64,000 bases of DNA, from NCBI RefSeq assembly GCF_037991315.1, contig NZ_CP150300.1:3162001-3226000 (forward strand), in the 5' to 3' direction. The translations under genes and the position numbers were made by a program. Of this stretch, positions 26,330-34,838 are shown in pieces. The stretch comes from Paenibacillus sp. FSL H8-0079 (GTDB taxonomy: Bacteria > Bacillota > Bacilli > Paenibacillales > Paenibacillaceae). The number at the start of each line of letters is the position of its first letter. The first letter of the stretch is position 1. The notes under the pieces are model-generated. The model was not told where the DNA came from. It did not search any database and was given only the letters and a program-made list of their open reading frames with translations.

Positions 26330-28875
26330 AACATCACATAGACCATCCAGACACCTCAGGCACACGGCCGGACAAGAACAAACTATTGCTGAAATATCCC
26401 TCTTCCTGGTGGCAAGGGATGTGGCGAGAAGCACTTCCTTCCGGAAACGGTAAACTTGGTGCTTCAGTACAAGGTGGAATTCAGGCGGAAACCGTACTCT
26501 TGCAGCACAGTGAATTATGGCACTGGGGGCACAAGGATGAGCTGCCCGATGTCAGTTATACCTTATCAGAGACCCGCAAGTTAATGGATGAGGAACGATA
26601 TCTGGAGGCAAGCTGGCATCTGACTCGTAAGCTGCAAGAAGAAGGTTACGCGTCAAGGCTGTCTTCCCGCTATCCGCTGGCAACAATGACGGTGGGCATG
26701 CCTTGTAATAACGCTTTTCGCAAATATCGGCGGGAACTGGATATGGACACAGGAGAAGTTCAGGTGCGCTGGCTGGAGGGGAGTCAGGGCTATGCAAGAA
26801 GTCTGTTTGTCTCGCGTGCAGACGATTGTGTTGTCTATGAGATCCAAACCCATAGAGTGAAAGATGGAGTAAGTGCGCAAGGAACAGGTTCAGCTGGGAA
26901 TTCATTGCTGTCGGGAACTATAGGCCTGCAATTCCCGGAAGGTGACCGGGTGAGAGAAGACGATGAGTTCAACGTTCTAAAGTCGTCTATAACGATGAGA
27001 ATCGACCGGGATGATCGTGGAGACTACCTTTGCTATGGCGGGAAAAATGACGATGGACAGGACTATGGTGCGGTGCTACGACTGATCCAATTGAACGAAA
27101 TACCTGATGCGATTCATGATAAGCAAAAGGAAAGCGAGCCTAACGAAGATACGCACAGCAGGCAACTTCATTTCCATACCTCTGGAAAAGTGCTTGTGCT
27201 TGTGCTTGTCAAAATGTTTGCTACGGGTAGACGAGTGGAGGAATGGACACGGTTGAAGCAGGAACTCGCATTGCTTGAGAGCGACTACAATACGTTGCTG
27301 GATCGGCATATCTCACTGCATCAACCGTTATTTAGGTCCGCTGAACTTGATCTGGATGATGAGAATGATGACGGGCGCTGCAATGAAGAATTGCTTCTGG
27401 AAGCCTATGAAGGTGAAGCACCTACAGGGTTAATGCGCAAGATGTGGGCCTATGGTCGATATCTCTTCATCAGCGGAACTTCTGAACGTAGCGGATTGCC
27501 ATTTGGATTATACGGCTTGTGGGGTGGAGATTATCGCTTGATCTGGGGCCACAATATGGCGAATGAGAATGTGCAAATGATGTATTGGCACACTGCGGTA
27601 GGTGGTTTGTCCAATCTGAATCGTTCGTTGTTCCGCTATTACAACGGATTAATGGATGACTTTCGGAACAATGCTCGCAAGCTATATGGCTGCCGTGGGA
27701 TTTACATTCCCGCTGGAACAACACCGGGTATCGGGGTGCCTAACCAGATTGTTCCGGTAATCATGAATTGGACGGGAGTAGCAGGATGGATCGCCAGGCA
27801 TTATTATGCTCATTATCAGTTCACTGGGGATAAGCAATTTCTGCTGGAGGAAGCCCTGCCCTTTATGAAGGAGGCCCTTCAGTTCTATGAAGATTTTCTG
27901 GTGCTGGGTGAAGACGGAAAATATAAGATATACCCGTCTGTTTCGCCAGAGAATACACCTGAAAATTTTATGCCTAAGCATGGACAGCCATTGGCCCACC
28001 CTATGCCTACAGCCATTAATGCGACTATGGACATTGCGATTATGAAAGAACTGCTACAGCATGTCATTGCAGCCAGTCGACGAACTGGAGTGCATACGTC
28101 TAAGATTCCTTGCTGGGAAGCCATGCTGGAGCATATGCCCGATTATCTTCTTGAACCTGAGGGAGCTGTGAAAGAATGGCTGCATCCTGCGTTTGAAGAT
28201 CGACGTGATCATCGTCATCTTTCACACCTGTATCCTGTTTTTCCAGGACAGGAGCTCACCCGTGAAGAACAGCCAGAACTGTTCCAAGCGTTCGAGACAG
28301 CAGTTGATCAGCGAAGGCTTGGTGCTCAGAGTGGCTGGTCTCTTGCACATATGTCGTCCATATATGCTCGACTTGGCAATGGTGAGCGAGCGCTGGAAAG
28401 TCTCGATATTCTTGCGCGCTCCTGTGTGCTGAGTAATGGGTATACGTTGCATAATGATTGGCGCAATATGGGGGTATGTATGTCCATGCCTGCTGCCCCC
28501 ATTCAGTTGGATGCCAATATGGGCTGGGTTAATGCAGTACAGGAAATGCTTCTCTATGTATCAGAACAATGGATCAAGCTGCTGCCGGCTTTGCCAGAAC
28601 GCTGGGTACGAGGTTCCATACACGACTGGCGTATTCCCGGAGGTAGTCTGTCCTGCACATGGGATCAGAGCTCAGGTTTGTTCCGGGCAGAAATCAGCGC
28701 CTGTCGCCGCATCATGATGAAGCTTCATATTCCTGAATGGGTAAAAGCATGCGAGATGCTCAGTAGAAGTGCCTGCCTGTGTGAACTTGATGAGAATGGC
28801 ATCTATGAGCTTGAGATTGAAGCTGGAGGGGAACTCATTCTGGAGCAAACAAGGTTTGGAAAAAATGATGAATAA
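26326..28875 (+). CDS. GH95-like glycoside hydrolase
   Basis: An 849-residue cytoplasmic enzyme of GH95 type. The N-terminal beta domain starts with the family hallmark WREALPSGNGKLGASVQGG. The barrel contains GHNMANENVQMMYWHTA, the counterpart of the NxNxQMNYW stretch of alpha-L-fucosidases, and HRHLSHLYPVFPG. GH95 members are alpha-1,2-L-fucosidases or alpha-L-galactosidases; either linkage occurs in pectin side chains. It starts with a GTG that overlaps the stop of the GH105 gene (GTGA), so translation is coupled. It is the last gene of the operon and is closed by a terminator. The exact sugar removed is not decided by sequence. Confidence 0.85.
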   Translation: MKHHIDHPDTSGTRPDKNKLLLKYPSSWWQGMWREALPSGNGKLGASVQGGIQAETVLLQHSELWHWGHKDELPDVSYTLSETRKLMDEERYLEASWHLTRKLQEEGYASRLSSRYPLATMTVGMPCNNAFRKYRRELDMDTGEVQVRWLEGSQGYARSLFVSRADDCVVYEIQTHRVKDGVSAQGTGSAGNSLLSGTIGLQFPEGDRVREDDEFNVLKSSITMRIDRDDRGDYLCYGGKNDDGQDYGAVLRLIQLNEIPDAIHDKQKESEPNEDTHSRQLHFHTSGKVLVLVLVKMFATGRRVEEWTRLKQELALLESDYNTLLDRHISLHQPLFRSAELDLDDENDDGRCNEELLLEAYEGEAPTGLMRKMWAYGRYLFISGTSERSGLPFGLYGLWGGDYRLIWGHNMANENVQMMYWHTAVGGLSNLNRSLFRYYNGLMDDFRNNARKLYGCRGIYIPAGTTPGIGVPNQIVPVIMNWTGVAGWIARHYYAHYQFTGDKQFLLEEALPFMKEALQFYEDFLVLGEDGKYKIYPSVSPENTPENFMPKHGQPLAHPMPTAINATMDIAIMKELLQHVIAASRRTGVHTSKIPCWEAMLEHMPDYLLEPEGAVKEWLHPAFEDRRDHRHLSHLYPVFPGQELTREEQPELFQAFETAVDQRRLGAQSGWSLAHMSSIYARLGNGERALESLDILARSCVLSNGYTLHNDWRNMGVCMSMPAAPIQLDANMGWVNAVQEMLLYVSEQWIKLLPALPERWVRGSIHDWRIPGGSLSCTWDQSSGLFRAEISACRRIMMKLHIPEWVKACEMLSRSACLCELDENGIYELEIEAGGELILEQTRFGKNDE

Positions 28876-28902
28876 AATGCCGCCCTTTGGCGGCATTTTT
28901 TA
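28876..28902 (+). terminator. Terminator of the pectin operon
   Basis: AAATGCCGCC-CTT-TGGCGGCATTTTTT starts right after the last stop codon. Confidence 0.92.
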
Positions 28903-28911
28903 CATAGGGAT

Positions 28912-29125
28912 CTAATCAATCTTATAACTTCCGATCGTATCTACTTCACCATTTCCGCTAATCTCCCGGACAGAGACGTTATGCGGTTGATGATTAATGA
29001 TCAGTTGAACGGTATCTCCGGATTGGATTTCATACAATGAACAGGTCGCCTCACTTACTACGATCCCATCGAAGACTTATTTTCCAGTCTAAGCGTGCTG
29101 CTGTTTTTATGGTTAGGGATGTAAC
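28912..29125 (-). pseudogene. Frameshifted C-terminal relic of an unknown protein
   Basis: On the minus strand a frame of 55 codons ends in TAG at 28912-28914 and reads VFDGIVVSEATCSLYEIQSG, then DTVQLIINHQPHNVSVREIS and GNGEVDTIGSYKID. It has no start codon; a TAA at 29077-29079 cuts it off upstream. In the neighbouring frame the sequence before that point reads STLRLENK, which joins smoothly to VFDGIVV if one G is restored near 29077. So this looks like a gene end disabled by a single-base deletion, with its 5' part already lost behind the DUF817 gene. The family is not recognised. Confidence 0.6.
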
Positions 29126-29130
29126 GGTGG

Positions 29131-29916
29131 TTAGATGAGTTTTGGATCATCTGGGGTTCGATTGGCCTTCACATATTTGAGCTGCGCAACGATGATGACG
29201 CTGATGATCACCAGCAGGAACCACGAACTGATCTTGCTAAAGCTAACCAGTTGCCAGGTATCATGCTGATCAGGATATTTCCAGGCGTTGAAGAATGTAG
29301 CGATATTCTCGGCAGTCCAGATGAAGAACCCGACAATGATAAAAGCGAGCGATAACGGCATTCGATAGGTCGTTGTCCGTACCCGGTAGATAATCCACGT
29401 TTTCCAGAAAACAATAAATACAAGCGCCGTTAACCACCAGCGAAAATCGGGAATAAAATGATGGGTGAAAAAGTTAATATAGATGGCTGCTCCGAGCAGA
29501 ACGGAAGGTAATAAACCAGGCCAGCCGGTCATGTCCATGCGCAGTCTTCGCCACACCTGACACATAAAACTGGCTACACTTGCATACATGAATCCACTAT
29601 ACAGAGGGACACCAAGGATTTTGGTGTAGGCTTGCTCCGGGTATGACCATGATCCCATCCATACTTTATAGATTTCCAGCACCAGGCCAATAATGTGAAA
29701 TACACAGATGACCTTGATTTCATCTCGGGTTTCCAAGCCGCTTCGATACATCAGGTACTGCACTGAAAGCAATACAAGCAGAATGGCATCATATCGATGC
29801 AGGAAGGGGATCGGGATTACGCTGGAGAGAGCCAATGTTCCAAAGATCGCTACAGGAAATATGCAGCTCATGGCCTGATGATAGCCGAAATGAAGTAGTT
29901 GTATTAGAGGTTTCAA
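29131..29916 (-). CDS. DUF817-family membrane protein
   Basis: A multi-spanning membrane protein, 261 residues from the TTG at 29916, or up to 274 from ATG codons at 29955 and 29952. The TTG is preferred because AAAGGAG (29928-29934) stands 11 bases before it, while the ATGs have no ribosome site. About eight hydrophobic segments are seen. The family-specific block KVWMGSWSYPEQAYTKILGV and the late motif WTAENIATFFNAWKYPDQ identify DUF817. These proteins have no known function; the conserved charged residues within the membrane suggest a transport or enzyme role. It stands alone on the minus strand. Confidence 0.8.
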   Translation of the reverse strand: MKPLIQLLHFGYHQAMSCIFPVAIFGTLALSSVIPIPFLHRYDAILLVLLSVQYLMYRSGLETRDEIKVICVFHIIGLVLEIYKVWMGSWSYPEQAYTKILGVPLYSGFMYASVASFMCQVWRRLRMDMTGWPGLLPSVLLGAAIYINFFTHHFIPDFRWWLTALVFIVFWKTWIIYRVRTTTYRMPLSLAFIIVGFFIWTAENIATFFNAWKYPDQHDTWQLVSFSKISSWFLLVIISVIIVAQLKYVKANRTPDDPKLI

Positions 29917-30091
29917 TTCAAGTTTCGCTCCTTTCATAACACGTTTGAACATCATTCAATGATATGATTTAAGGGTGTTCATCATGGGCGTTTTTTTGCC
30001 TACACTCCATAATATAGAGTTCATTGATGAATAAAAAGAGAAAAAAATGCGCAAATCTGTTCTTGTTTTCATATTAAAACGAATACCCTTC

Positions 30092-30110
30092 ATTGATAAT
30101 GATTTTCAAT
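30092..30110 (+). promoter_or_regulatory. Fur box before the heme-monooxygenase-like gene
   Basis: TGATAATGATTTTCA (30094-30108) differs in one base from the 7-1-7 Fur box TGATAATNATTATCA, inside a 19-bp near-perfect inverted repeat. It lies about 80 bases before the hmoA-like gene and predicts repression by iron. Confidence 0.75.
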
Positions 30111-30188
30111 TAGATTAGAATAAAAGAATAAAAAGCTCACTACGTCTCGCATAACGAGAGGGATGTGACTATACCAGGAGGAATGAAT

Positions 30189-30524
30189 ATGTTGATTCAA
30201 ACTCGAAGCATTATTGTCCAAAAGGGATATAGTGATAAGATTGTGGAACGTTTCAGTGGTCCAACTCCGGTTGTGGACATGCCCGGTCTGATTGATTTCA
30301 GTGTCATGGTCAACAAGAAAAGTACAGAGAACGAAGAAGTGATGGTCATCATTCGTTGGGAATCGGAAGAAGCATGGAAGAACTGGGAAAAAAGTGATGT
30401 TCATATTAAAGGCCATCGTGAGAAGAGAACACAGGAGAAACCTGATTATCTAATAAGCACGACCGTAAATATGTATCAGGTACAGACCGTGAAAACAGGC
30501 AACGGTTCTGAACAAGGGTCATAA
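30189..30524 (+). CDS. hmoA: Heme-degrading monooxygenase-like protein (HmoA/IsdG group)
   Basis: A 111-residue protein of the ferredoxin-like monooxygenase fold. The start MLIQTRSIIVQKGYSDKIVE follows the pattern of B. subtilis HmoA (108 residues), and the second half has the block WESEEAWKNWEKSDVHIKGHR, with the His expected near the heme. Such enzymes open the heme ring and release iron. ATG 30189 is chosen because AGGAGG at 30176-30181 suits it; earlier ATGs are too close. The Fur box upstream agrees with an iron-supply role. It is transcribed alone. Confidence 0.82.
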   Translation: MLIQTRSIIVQKGYSDKIVERFSGPTPVVDMPGLIDFSVMVNKKSTENEEVMVIIRWESEEAWKNWEKSDVHIKGHREKRTQEKPDYLISTTVNMYQVQTVKTGNGSEQGS

Positions 30525-30660
30525 TCAGACAGCGATTCTTGGAATTCGGCCGATTCTATGAGAAGGCTCTATGAGAGGATGATAGGGTGGCTCCATGTAT
30601 ATTCTCTCGTGGTTATGTTAAAATGAAATTCGTACAATTACATTAGACAAGGAGGCCGCT

Positions 30661-31005
30661 ATGCAACCGATCAAACCTCAAGACATTCAGCTCCGGATCA
30701 ATCAACTTGCTGATCAGGACTTATACGTACATCTCGAACTCACGTCAGGTGCTTACGCACACCACATGGATAGCACAAGACATCCAGCATCTGCATTCAT
30801 TACCAATGCGGCCATACGATATACGCAGGGCTCCATCTCAGGTACAGGTCCTTACCGGGTTGGTCTGAAAACAACTCAAGGTTGGCTCTACGCCGAAGGC
30901 CTTACACACATTGATGAGCAGGAAGAAGAAAGACTGATTCTAGCTGGTCACGACAGTCAAGGCAAACTGGTTGTGGCGTTACAACTGAGTCGGGAGATGT
31001 TCTGA
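30661..31005 (+). CDS. yojF: YojF-family protein (DUF1806)
   Basis: A 114-residue small cytoplasmic protein that matches YojF in length and pattern (AYAHHMDSTRHPASAFITNA, then GPYRVGLKTTQGWLYAEGLTH). Its biochemical role is not known. It is found next to bshB2 in Bacilli, as here: its TGA overlaps a possible ATG of the next frame, and the bshB2 start follows 23 bases on. A helper role in bacillithiol synthesis is a guess from this pairing. AAGGAGG stands just before ATG 30661. Confidence 0.85.
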   Translation: MQPIKPQDIQLRINQLADQDLYVHLELTSGAYAHHMDSTRHPASAFITNAAIRYTQGSISGTGPYRVGLKTTQGWLYAEGLTHIDEQEEERLILAGHDSQGKLVVALQLSREMF

Positions 31006-31028
31006 TGAAGACGGAGGATGGAATAACC

Positions 31029-31703
31029 ATGAATACTACACACAACGAGCATGAGCGCATCTTGGTGGTGTACCCACATCCGGATGATGAAGCTTTCTCT
31101 GTATCAGGAACGTTAGCGAAGTACATAGATGGCGGTGCCCATGTAACCTATGCTTGTCTAACGCTTGGCGAGATGGGGCGCAACATGGGGATTCCTCCAT
31201 TTGCCAACAGAGTGACACTGCCTGCCATCCGTAAACAGGAACTCATCGAAGCTTCTGAAGCGATTGGTATTCAGGACCTCAGGATGCTGGGTTTCCACGA
31301 TAAAATGCTGGAGTTCGAAGACCCACAGTTACTGGAAGACACCATCATGGCGCTGCTCAAGGAACTGAACCCATCACTGGTCATTACGTTCTATCCAGGC
31401 TATAGTGTTCATCCCGATCATGATGCAACGGGAGCCGCTGTTATACGTACAATCGCTAAACTTCCTGTGGATGAGCGTCCGATTGTTCACTGCGTTGCGT
31501 TTGCTAATAATCAGGAACAGTACATTGGAAAGCCGGATGTATTCGTTGACGTAACTGAATTCTTGGATAGAAAGATGGCGTCCATCCGTGCCCATCGTTC
31601 ACAATTCCAGGCAGCGGAGCTTGTCGGAAATTCTGAGCTGAATGATGAAGAAATTAAAAAACGTTTTGGTAAAGAAACATTTTGGACCTATCCATTTGAA
31701 TAA
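31029..31703 (+). CDS. bshB2: Bacillithiol biosynthesis deacetylase BshB2
   Basis: A 224-residue zinc-dependent LmbE-like deacetylase that removes acetate from GlcNAc-malate in bacillithiol synthesis. The metal-binding motifs PHPDDE (residues 16-21) and HPDHDATG are present, and LTLGEMGRNMG and FYPGYSVHPDHD match YojG/BshB2. ATG 31029 with GGAGG upstream gives the family length; an ATG at 31005 in the same frame is also possible and would add eight residues. Bacillithiol is the main low-molecular-weight thiol of Bacilli and serves against electrophiles, which fits the detoxification genes further along. Confidence 0.92.
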   Translation: MNTTHNEHERILVVYPHPDDEAFSVSGTLAKYIDGGAHVTYACLTLGEMGRNMGIPPFANRVTLPAIRKQELIEASEAIGIQDLRMLGFHDKMLEFEDPQLLEDTIMALLKELNPSLVITFYPGYSVHPDHDATGAAVIRTIAKLPVDERPIVHCVAFANNQEQYIGKPDVFVDVTEFLDRKMASIRAHRSQFQAAELVGNSELNDEEIKKRFGKETFWTYPFE

Positions 31704-31715
31704 TATAATTACGTA

Positions 31716-31742
31716 GAAGTCGCCTATATGGCGGCTTTTTTT
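31716..31742 (+). terminator. Terminator after bshB2
   Basis: AAGTCGCC-TATA-TGGCGGCTT followed by seven Ts. Confidence 0.9.
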
Positions 31743-31918
31743 GTTTGACATCACAATATAGACACAAAAATGTAGGGTCTATAGCCTGATTGAGCTATAT
31801 GGAAAAAATATCGTTTTAAGTACACTATGATCAGGATTGTGATAACGCTTCATTTATTGCGTTGCTTCAATGGATGAGGAACATGGAGGGTTGATTCGGA
31901 GTTGAAAGGAGGGATGGT
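31743..31918 (+). other. Intergenic leader region of the nos operon
   Basis: Between the terminator and the small ORF lie about 175 AT-rich bases. A TATGAT at 31826-31831 could be a -10 box, and AACGC / GCGTT forms a short inverted repeat near 31843-31862. No recognised riboswitch and no convincing FNR or NnrR site was found. Confidence 0.4.
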
Positions 31919-32029
31919 GTGTACAACCAACGTATATTTGGGGTAACTGTAAGACCTGTTGAACACAATGCCACAGCAATGAGTATCTGCAACAAGGAGC
32001 TGGAATTGCGCAGGAAGTTACATGCGTAA
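31919..32029 (+). CDS. Possible 36-residue leader peptide overlapping nosD
   Basis: AAAGGAGGG (31905-31913) is followed six bases later by a GTG that opens a 36-codon frame, MYNQRIFGVTVRPVEHNATA then MSICNKELELRRKLHA, ending in TAA at 32027-32029. The nosD ATG at 32022 lies inside its last codons, eight bases overlapping. This is the best ribosome site in the area, better than that of nosD. It may be a true small protein, a leader that couples translation to nosD, or chance. It has one Cys and one His but no clear metal motif. Confidence 0.4.
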   Translation: MYNQRIFGVTVRPVEHNATAMSICNKELELRRKLHA

Positions 32030-33410
32030 TCCTTGGGTGAAGTTAGGTACATTCGAGAGTCGTAGGAAGAGTCGGGTTCGGGGATTGGTTTTTCTAATCG
32101 GAATGATGATTGTCTTATTGTCTTTCCCGTATGGTACGGCCACGGCCGTCTCCGGAGAGCGGGATCTGATTCCGCTTCAGCCTATGATTGACCGTTCTGC
32201 GCCAGGAGAAGTCATTGTACTTGCATCAGGTCGATATTCAGGCCCTGTAACGATTGATAAGAACATCACCATTCAGGGTGATCCTACGGTCATAGTCGTG
32301 AATGAGGAAACCACTTCTACAATAACTATTCAGTCGGATGGGGTGAAGTTAAGCGGGTTTACGATTGAGCATAATGCGAATGAACAGACCGCAGCGATTC
32401 AGGTTGAAGGGAAAAACAGTGAGATCACCGATCTGCATATTCAGACCCAGGGTTATGGGATGATCATCCGGAATTCGAGTCATGCAACGATTCAGCGGAA
32501 CAATGTTACTTGGGTCGGATCTGATTCTGCAACCAGCAGCCAGAAGGGCAATGGCATTGATCTGTACAACTCCCATGATAGCTACATTGAAGCCAATGAG
32601 ATCACCGGCATGAGGGATGGAATCTATCTGGAGAACAGTCGCAAGTCTATCGTGCAAAACAACAGGCTGTTACATACAAGGTACGGCATCCACTGTATGT
32701 ACATTGACGGCTCTTCTGTCATGGACAATACCGGAGAGGAGAACATGACAGGTGCCATGATTATGGGCGTCAAGAATACGGTTATATCAGGCAATTCTTT
32801 TCGCAAACAGAGTACGAATGTTCATTCCCAAGGGATTTTATTGTATGACGTACATCAATCCTCTGTTCACAACAATGTAGTGGAGGGTAATCGTGTTGGG
32901 ATGAATATTGCAGAATCATCAGGTAATGAGATTCGTGGAAATGCGGTGCTTCGGAATTTTGTTGGCATCCAGCTGGTTCTGGCAGAGGCTAATGAGTTTA
33001 CACGTAACCGAATGGTGTCTAATGTCATTGAAGCTTCCGCGCTGGATAGCCCGAATAATGTCTTGATGGAGAATTACTGGGATTCCTTTCAGGGACTCGA
33101 TCTGAATGGGGATGGGATCAGTGAAGTTTCCTATGCCATCAATCCTTTTTATGAGCAACTGGTCAGTCGAAATTCAGCGTATCAGCTCTTTTTTCAATCG
33201 CCGGGTATGGTCTTTCTGAGTGAGTTGTTTACAGAAGGCAGAGAACAATGGACTACCGACAAGTCGCCACGCATGAGCATGGATACGGAATCTGATCTGA
33301 ACATGTCTGTGGAAAGTGCAGCAGGTTCCAATGTGGTGTGGATACTCGGGTTAGTTCTGTTGGGAATGGCGACTTTTATAATCATCTATATGGGGGTATT
33401 ACGAAAATGA
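32022..33410 (+). CDS. nosD: NosD-type copper-processing protein
   Basis: A 462-residue exported right-handed beta-helix protein. After a basic start there is a signal segment (about residues 20-43), then repeated turns typical of NosD (NGIDLYNSHDSYIEANEITG, DGIYLENSRKSIVQNNRLL). The block TRYGIHCMYIDGS with the invariant GIHxMY is the NosD hallmark. A second membrane segment lies near the C-terminus (about 440-460), a feature seen in Gram-positive forms. NosD, with NosF and NosY, helps mature the copper-sulfur centre of nitrous oxide reductase. nosL overlaps its end by four bases. No nosZ gene is in the window. Confidence 0.9.
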   Translation: MRNPWVKLGTFESRRKSRVRGLVFLIGMMIVLLSFPYGTATAVSGERDLIPLQPMIDRSAPGEVIVLASGRYSGPVTIDKNITIQGDPTVIVVNEETTSTITIQSDGVKLSGFTIEHNANEQTAAIQVEGKNSEITDLHIQTQGYGMIIRNSSHATIQRNNVTWVGSDSATSSQKGNGIDLYNSHDSYIEANEITGMRDGIYLENSRKSIVQNNRLLHTRYGIHCMYIDGSSVMDNTGEENMTGAMIMGVKNTVISGNSFRKQSTNVHSQGILLYDVHQSSVHNNVVEGNRVGMNIAESSGNEIRGNAVLRNFVGIQLVLAEANEFTRNRMVSNVIEASALDSPNNVLMENYWDSFQGLDLNGDGISEVSYAINPFYEQLVSRNSAYQLFFQSPGMVFLSELFTEGREQWTTDKSPRMSMDTESDLNMSVESAAGSNVVWILGLVLLGMATFIIIYMGVLRK

Positions 33411-33988
33411 ACAAAAGCTTGAACAGAAGATGGACATTGGTCATGGTACTTATGTTTGGCATGGTATTGTTAACCGCTTGCGGAACAAAATACGCGGCAT
33501 TGCCGATCAATGAAGACGTGGATATCTGTGCGATCTGTAAAATGCAGGTGAAGGACGATGCGTATGCAACGCAGCTCACTACGAAAGACGGCCAAAATTA
33601 CAAGTTTGATGACATCGGGTGCATGAACCAGTGGAAAACGGAAAATGGCACGGACAACATCGGCATGGACTATGTTCGTGATTATAATGACAAGGAATGG
33701 ATTGAATACAGCAAAGCCACGTATGTATACGATGCTTCATTGCGTACGCCTATGGCTTATGGAATTCTTAACTTTAAGGACAAGCCTTCGGCTGAAGCTT
33801 TCATTGCAGAGCAAGGTGTGGGAACCCTTATGACCGCTGAGGATCTTGCCTCTCATGACTGGAAACAGAATACAGAGAATATGGACATGATGGGTGAACA
33901 TGGGCATGATGAGCACGGACATAGTGAAGAAGGAGACGGTAATGAGATGCATCAGGAAGGTGAGATGAAAGAAGAGTCAGGCCACTAG
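33407..33988 (+). CDS. nosL: NosL copper-chaperone lipoprotein
   Basis: A 193-residue lipoprotein; the lipobox LTAC puts the lipidated residue at Cys25. DICAICKMQV (Cys41, Cys44, Met46) is the NosL copper-binding motif. The NosL fold continues with FDDIGCMNQW and ends near residue 155. An acidic, histidine- and methionine-rich tail follows (MGEHGHDEHGHSEEG), likely a further metal-holding segment. It starts on an ATGA overlap with nosD. It is expected to deliver Cu(I) outside the membrane to the NosDFY machine or another cupro-enzyme. Confidence 0.93.
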   Translation: MNKSLNRRWTLVMVLMFGMVLLTACGTKYAALPINEDVDICAICKMQVKDDAYATQLTTKDGQNYKFDDIGCMNQWKTENGTDNIGMDYVRDYNDKEWIEYSKATYVYDASLRTPMAYGILNFKDKPSAEAFIAEQGVGTLMTAEDLASHDWKQNTENMDMMGEHGHDEHGHSEEGDGNEMHQEGEMKEESGH

Positions 33989-34016
33989 GAATGACAATAG
34001 AAAATGGTGATCAATG

Positions 34017-34838
34017 ATGTCAGATATGATACAGATTGCAAGACGAGAAGTGAAAATGGGATTTCGCAATCCTTGGGCGTATTCGTTTCTGATCCTTTTT
34101 TGCACCTTTAGCTTAAGCTTGTTACTCCTGAATTCGCAGAATCTGGTTGAAGGGTATTCGGGCACAACAGGTTCGATGTTGAATCTCATTCTTTACCTTT
34201 TACCATTAATGACGCTATTCCTCGGTTCCTTCTCACTAACATCCGAAAAGGAAGACGGTAGCTGGCAACTGCTGTCCACGTATCCCATTGGCACGATGTC
34301 CTTTATTGTTGGGAAGTACCTTGGGCTGTCGATTGTCTTAATTACCATTGTTGCGTTTGGATACGGCCTGATGGGGCTCATTAGCGGGTTAATCGGGAAT
34401 CCACTGGATGTCATGACCTACCTTCTCTTTCTGGCATTTTCTTGTGGACTGGTGTTGTTATTCCTGACGCTGGCGCTATTTATCGGTTCGTTGTCGCGCA
34501 ATCGGTGGCAGGCGTTAACCATATCCGTGACCGTATGGTTCTTCGCTGTCATTGGATGGCCGACATTATTGCTTTCTGTGCTGGGACTTATGCCTTATTT
34601 GTGGGTGAAACCGCTGTTGATTGTACTAACGCTCATCAATCCGGCGGAGCTGGTGCGATTGTTTGTAGTCATCAAACTGGGAGGCGGCTCCATTCTTGGA
34701 CCAGAATATTATCGATGGGTGGAGTGGGTGCAGCAACCAAGTGGCAGTTGGATCTTCATCGGGATATGCCTATTCTGGATTGCCTTCTCTGTCCTGGCGG
34801 TCTATGCGATCTGGGAGAGGGGGCGTTCTCATGGATAA
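34017..34838 (+). CDS. nosY: NosY-type ABC transporter permease
   Basis: A 273-residue membrane protein with six segments of the ABC-2 / NosY kind. REVKMGFRNPWAYSFLILF at the N-terminus and LTSEKEDGSWQLLSTYPIG in the first cytoplasmic loop are typical. It forms the membrane part of the NosFY transporter that works with NosD. Two consecutive ATGs begin the frame (34014 and 34017); the second has better spacing from GGTGA. The nosF start lies inside its last codons. Confidence 0.88.
   Translation: MSDMIQIARREVKMGFRNPWAYSFLILFCTFSLSLLLLNSQNLVEGYSGTTGSMLNLILYLLPLMTLFLGSFSLTSEKEDGSWQLLSTYPIGTMSFIVGKYLGLSIVLITIVAFGYGLMGLISGLIGNPLDVMTYLLFLAFSCGLVLLFLTLALFIGSLSRNRWQALTISVTVWFFAVIGWPTLLLSVLGLMPYLWVKPLLIVLTLINPAELVRLFVVIKLGGGSILGPEYYRWVEWVQQPSGSWIFIGICLFWIAFSVLAVYAIWERGRSHG

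Noticed and set aside
31831..31850. FNR/CRP-like site (TGTGA-N6-TTCAT) before the nos operon
   Set aside because: Only the left half fits TGTGA-N6-TCACA; the right half has too many mismatches to claim control by oxygen.
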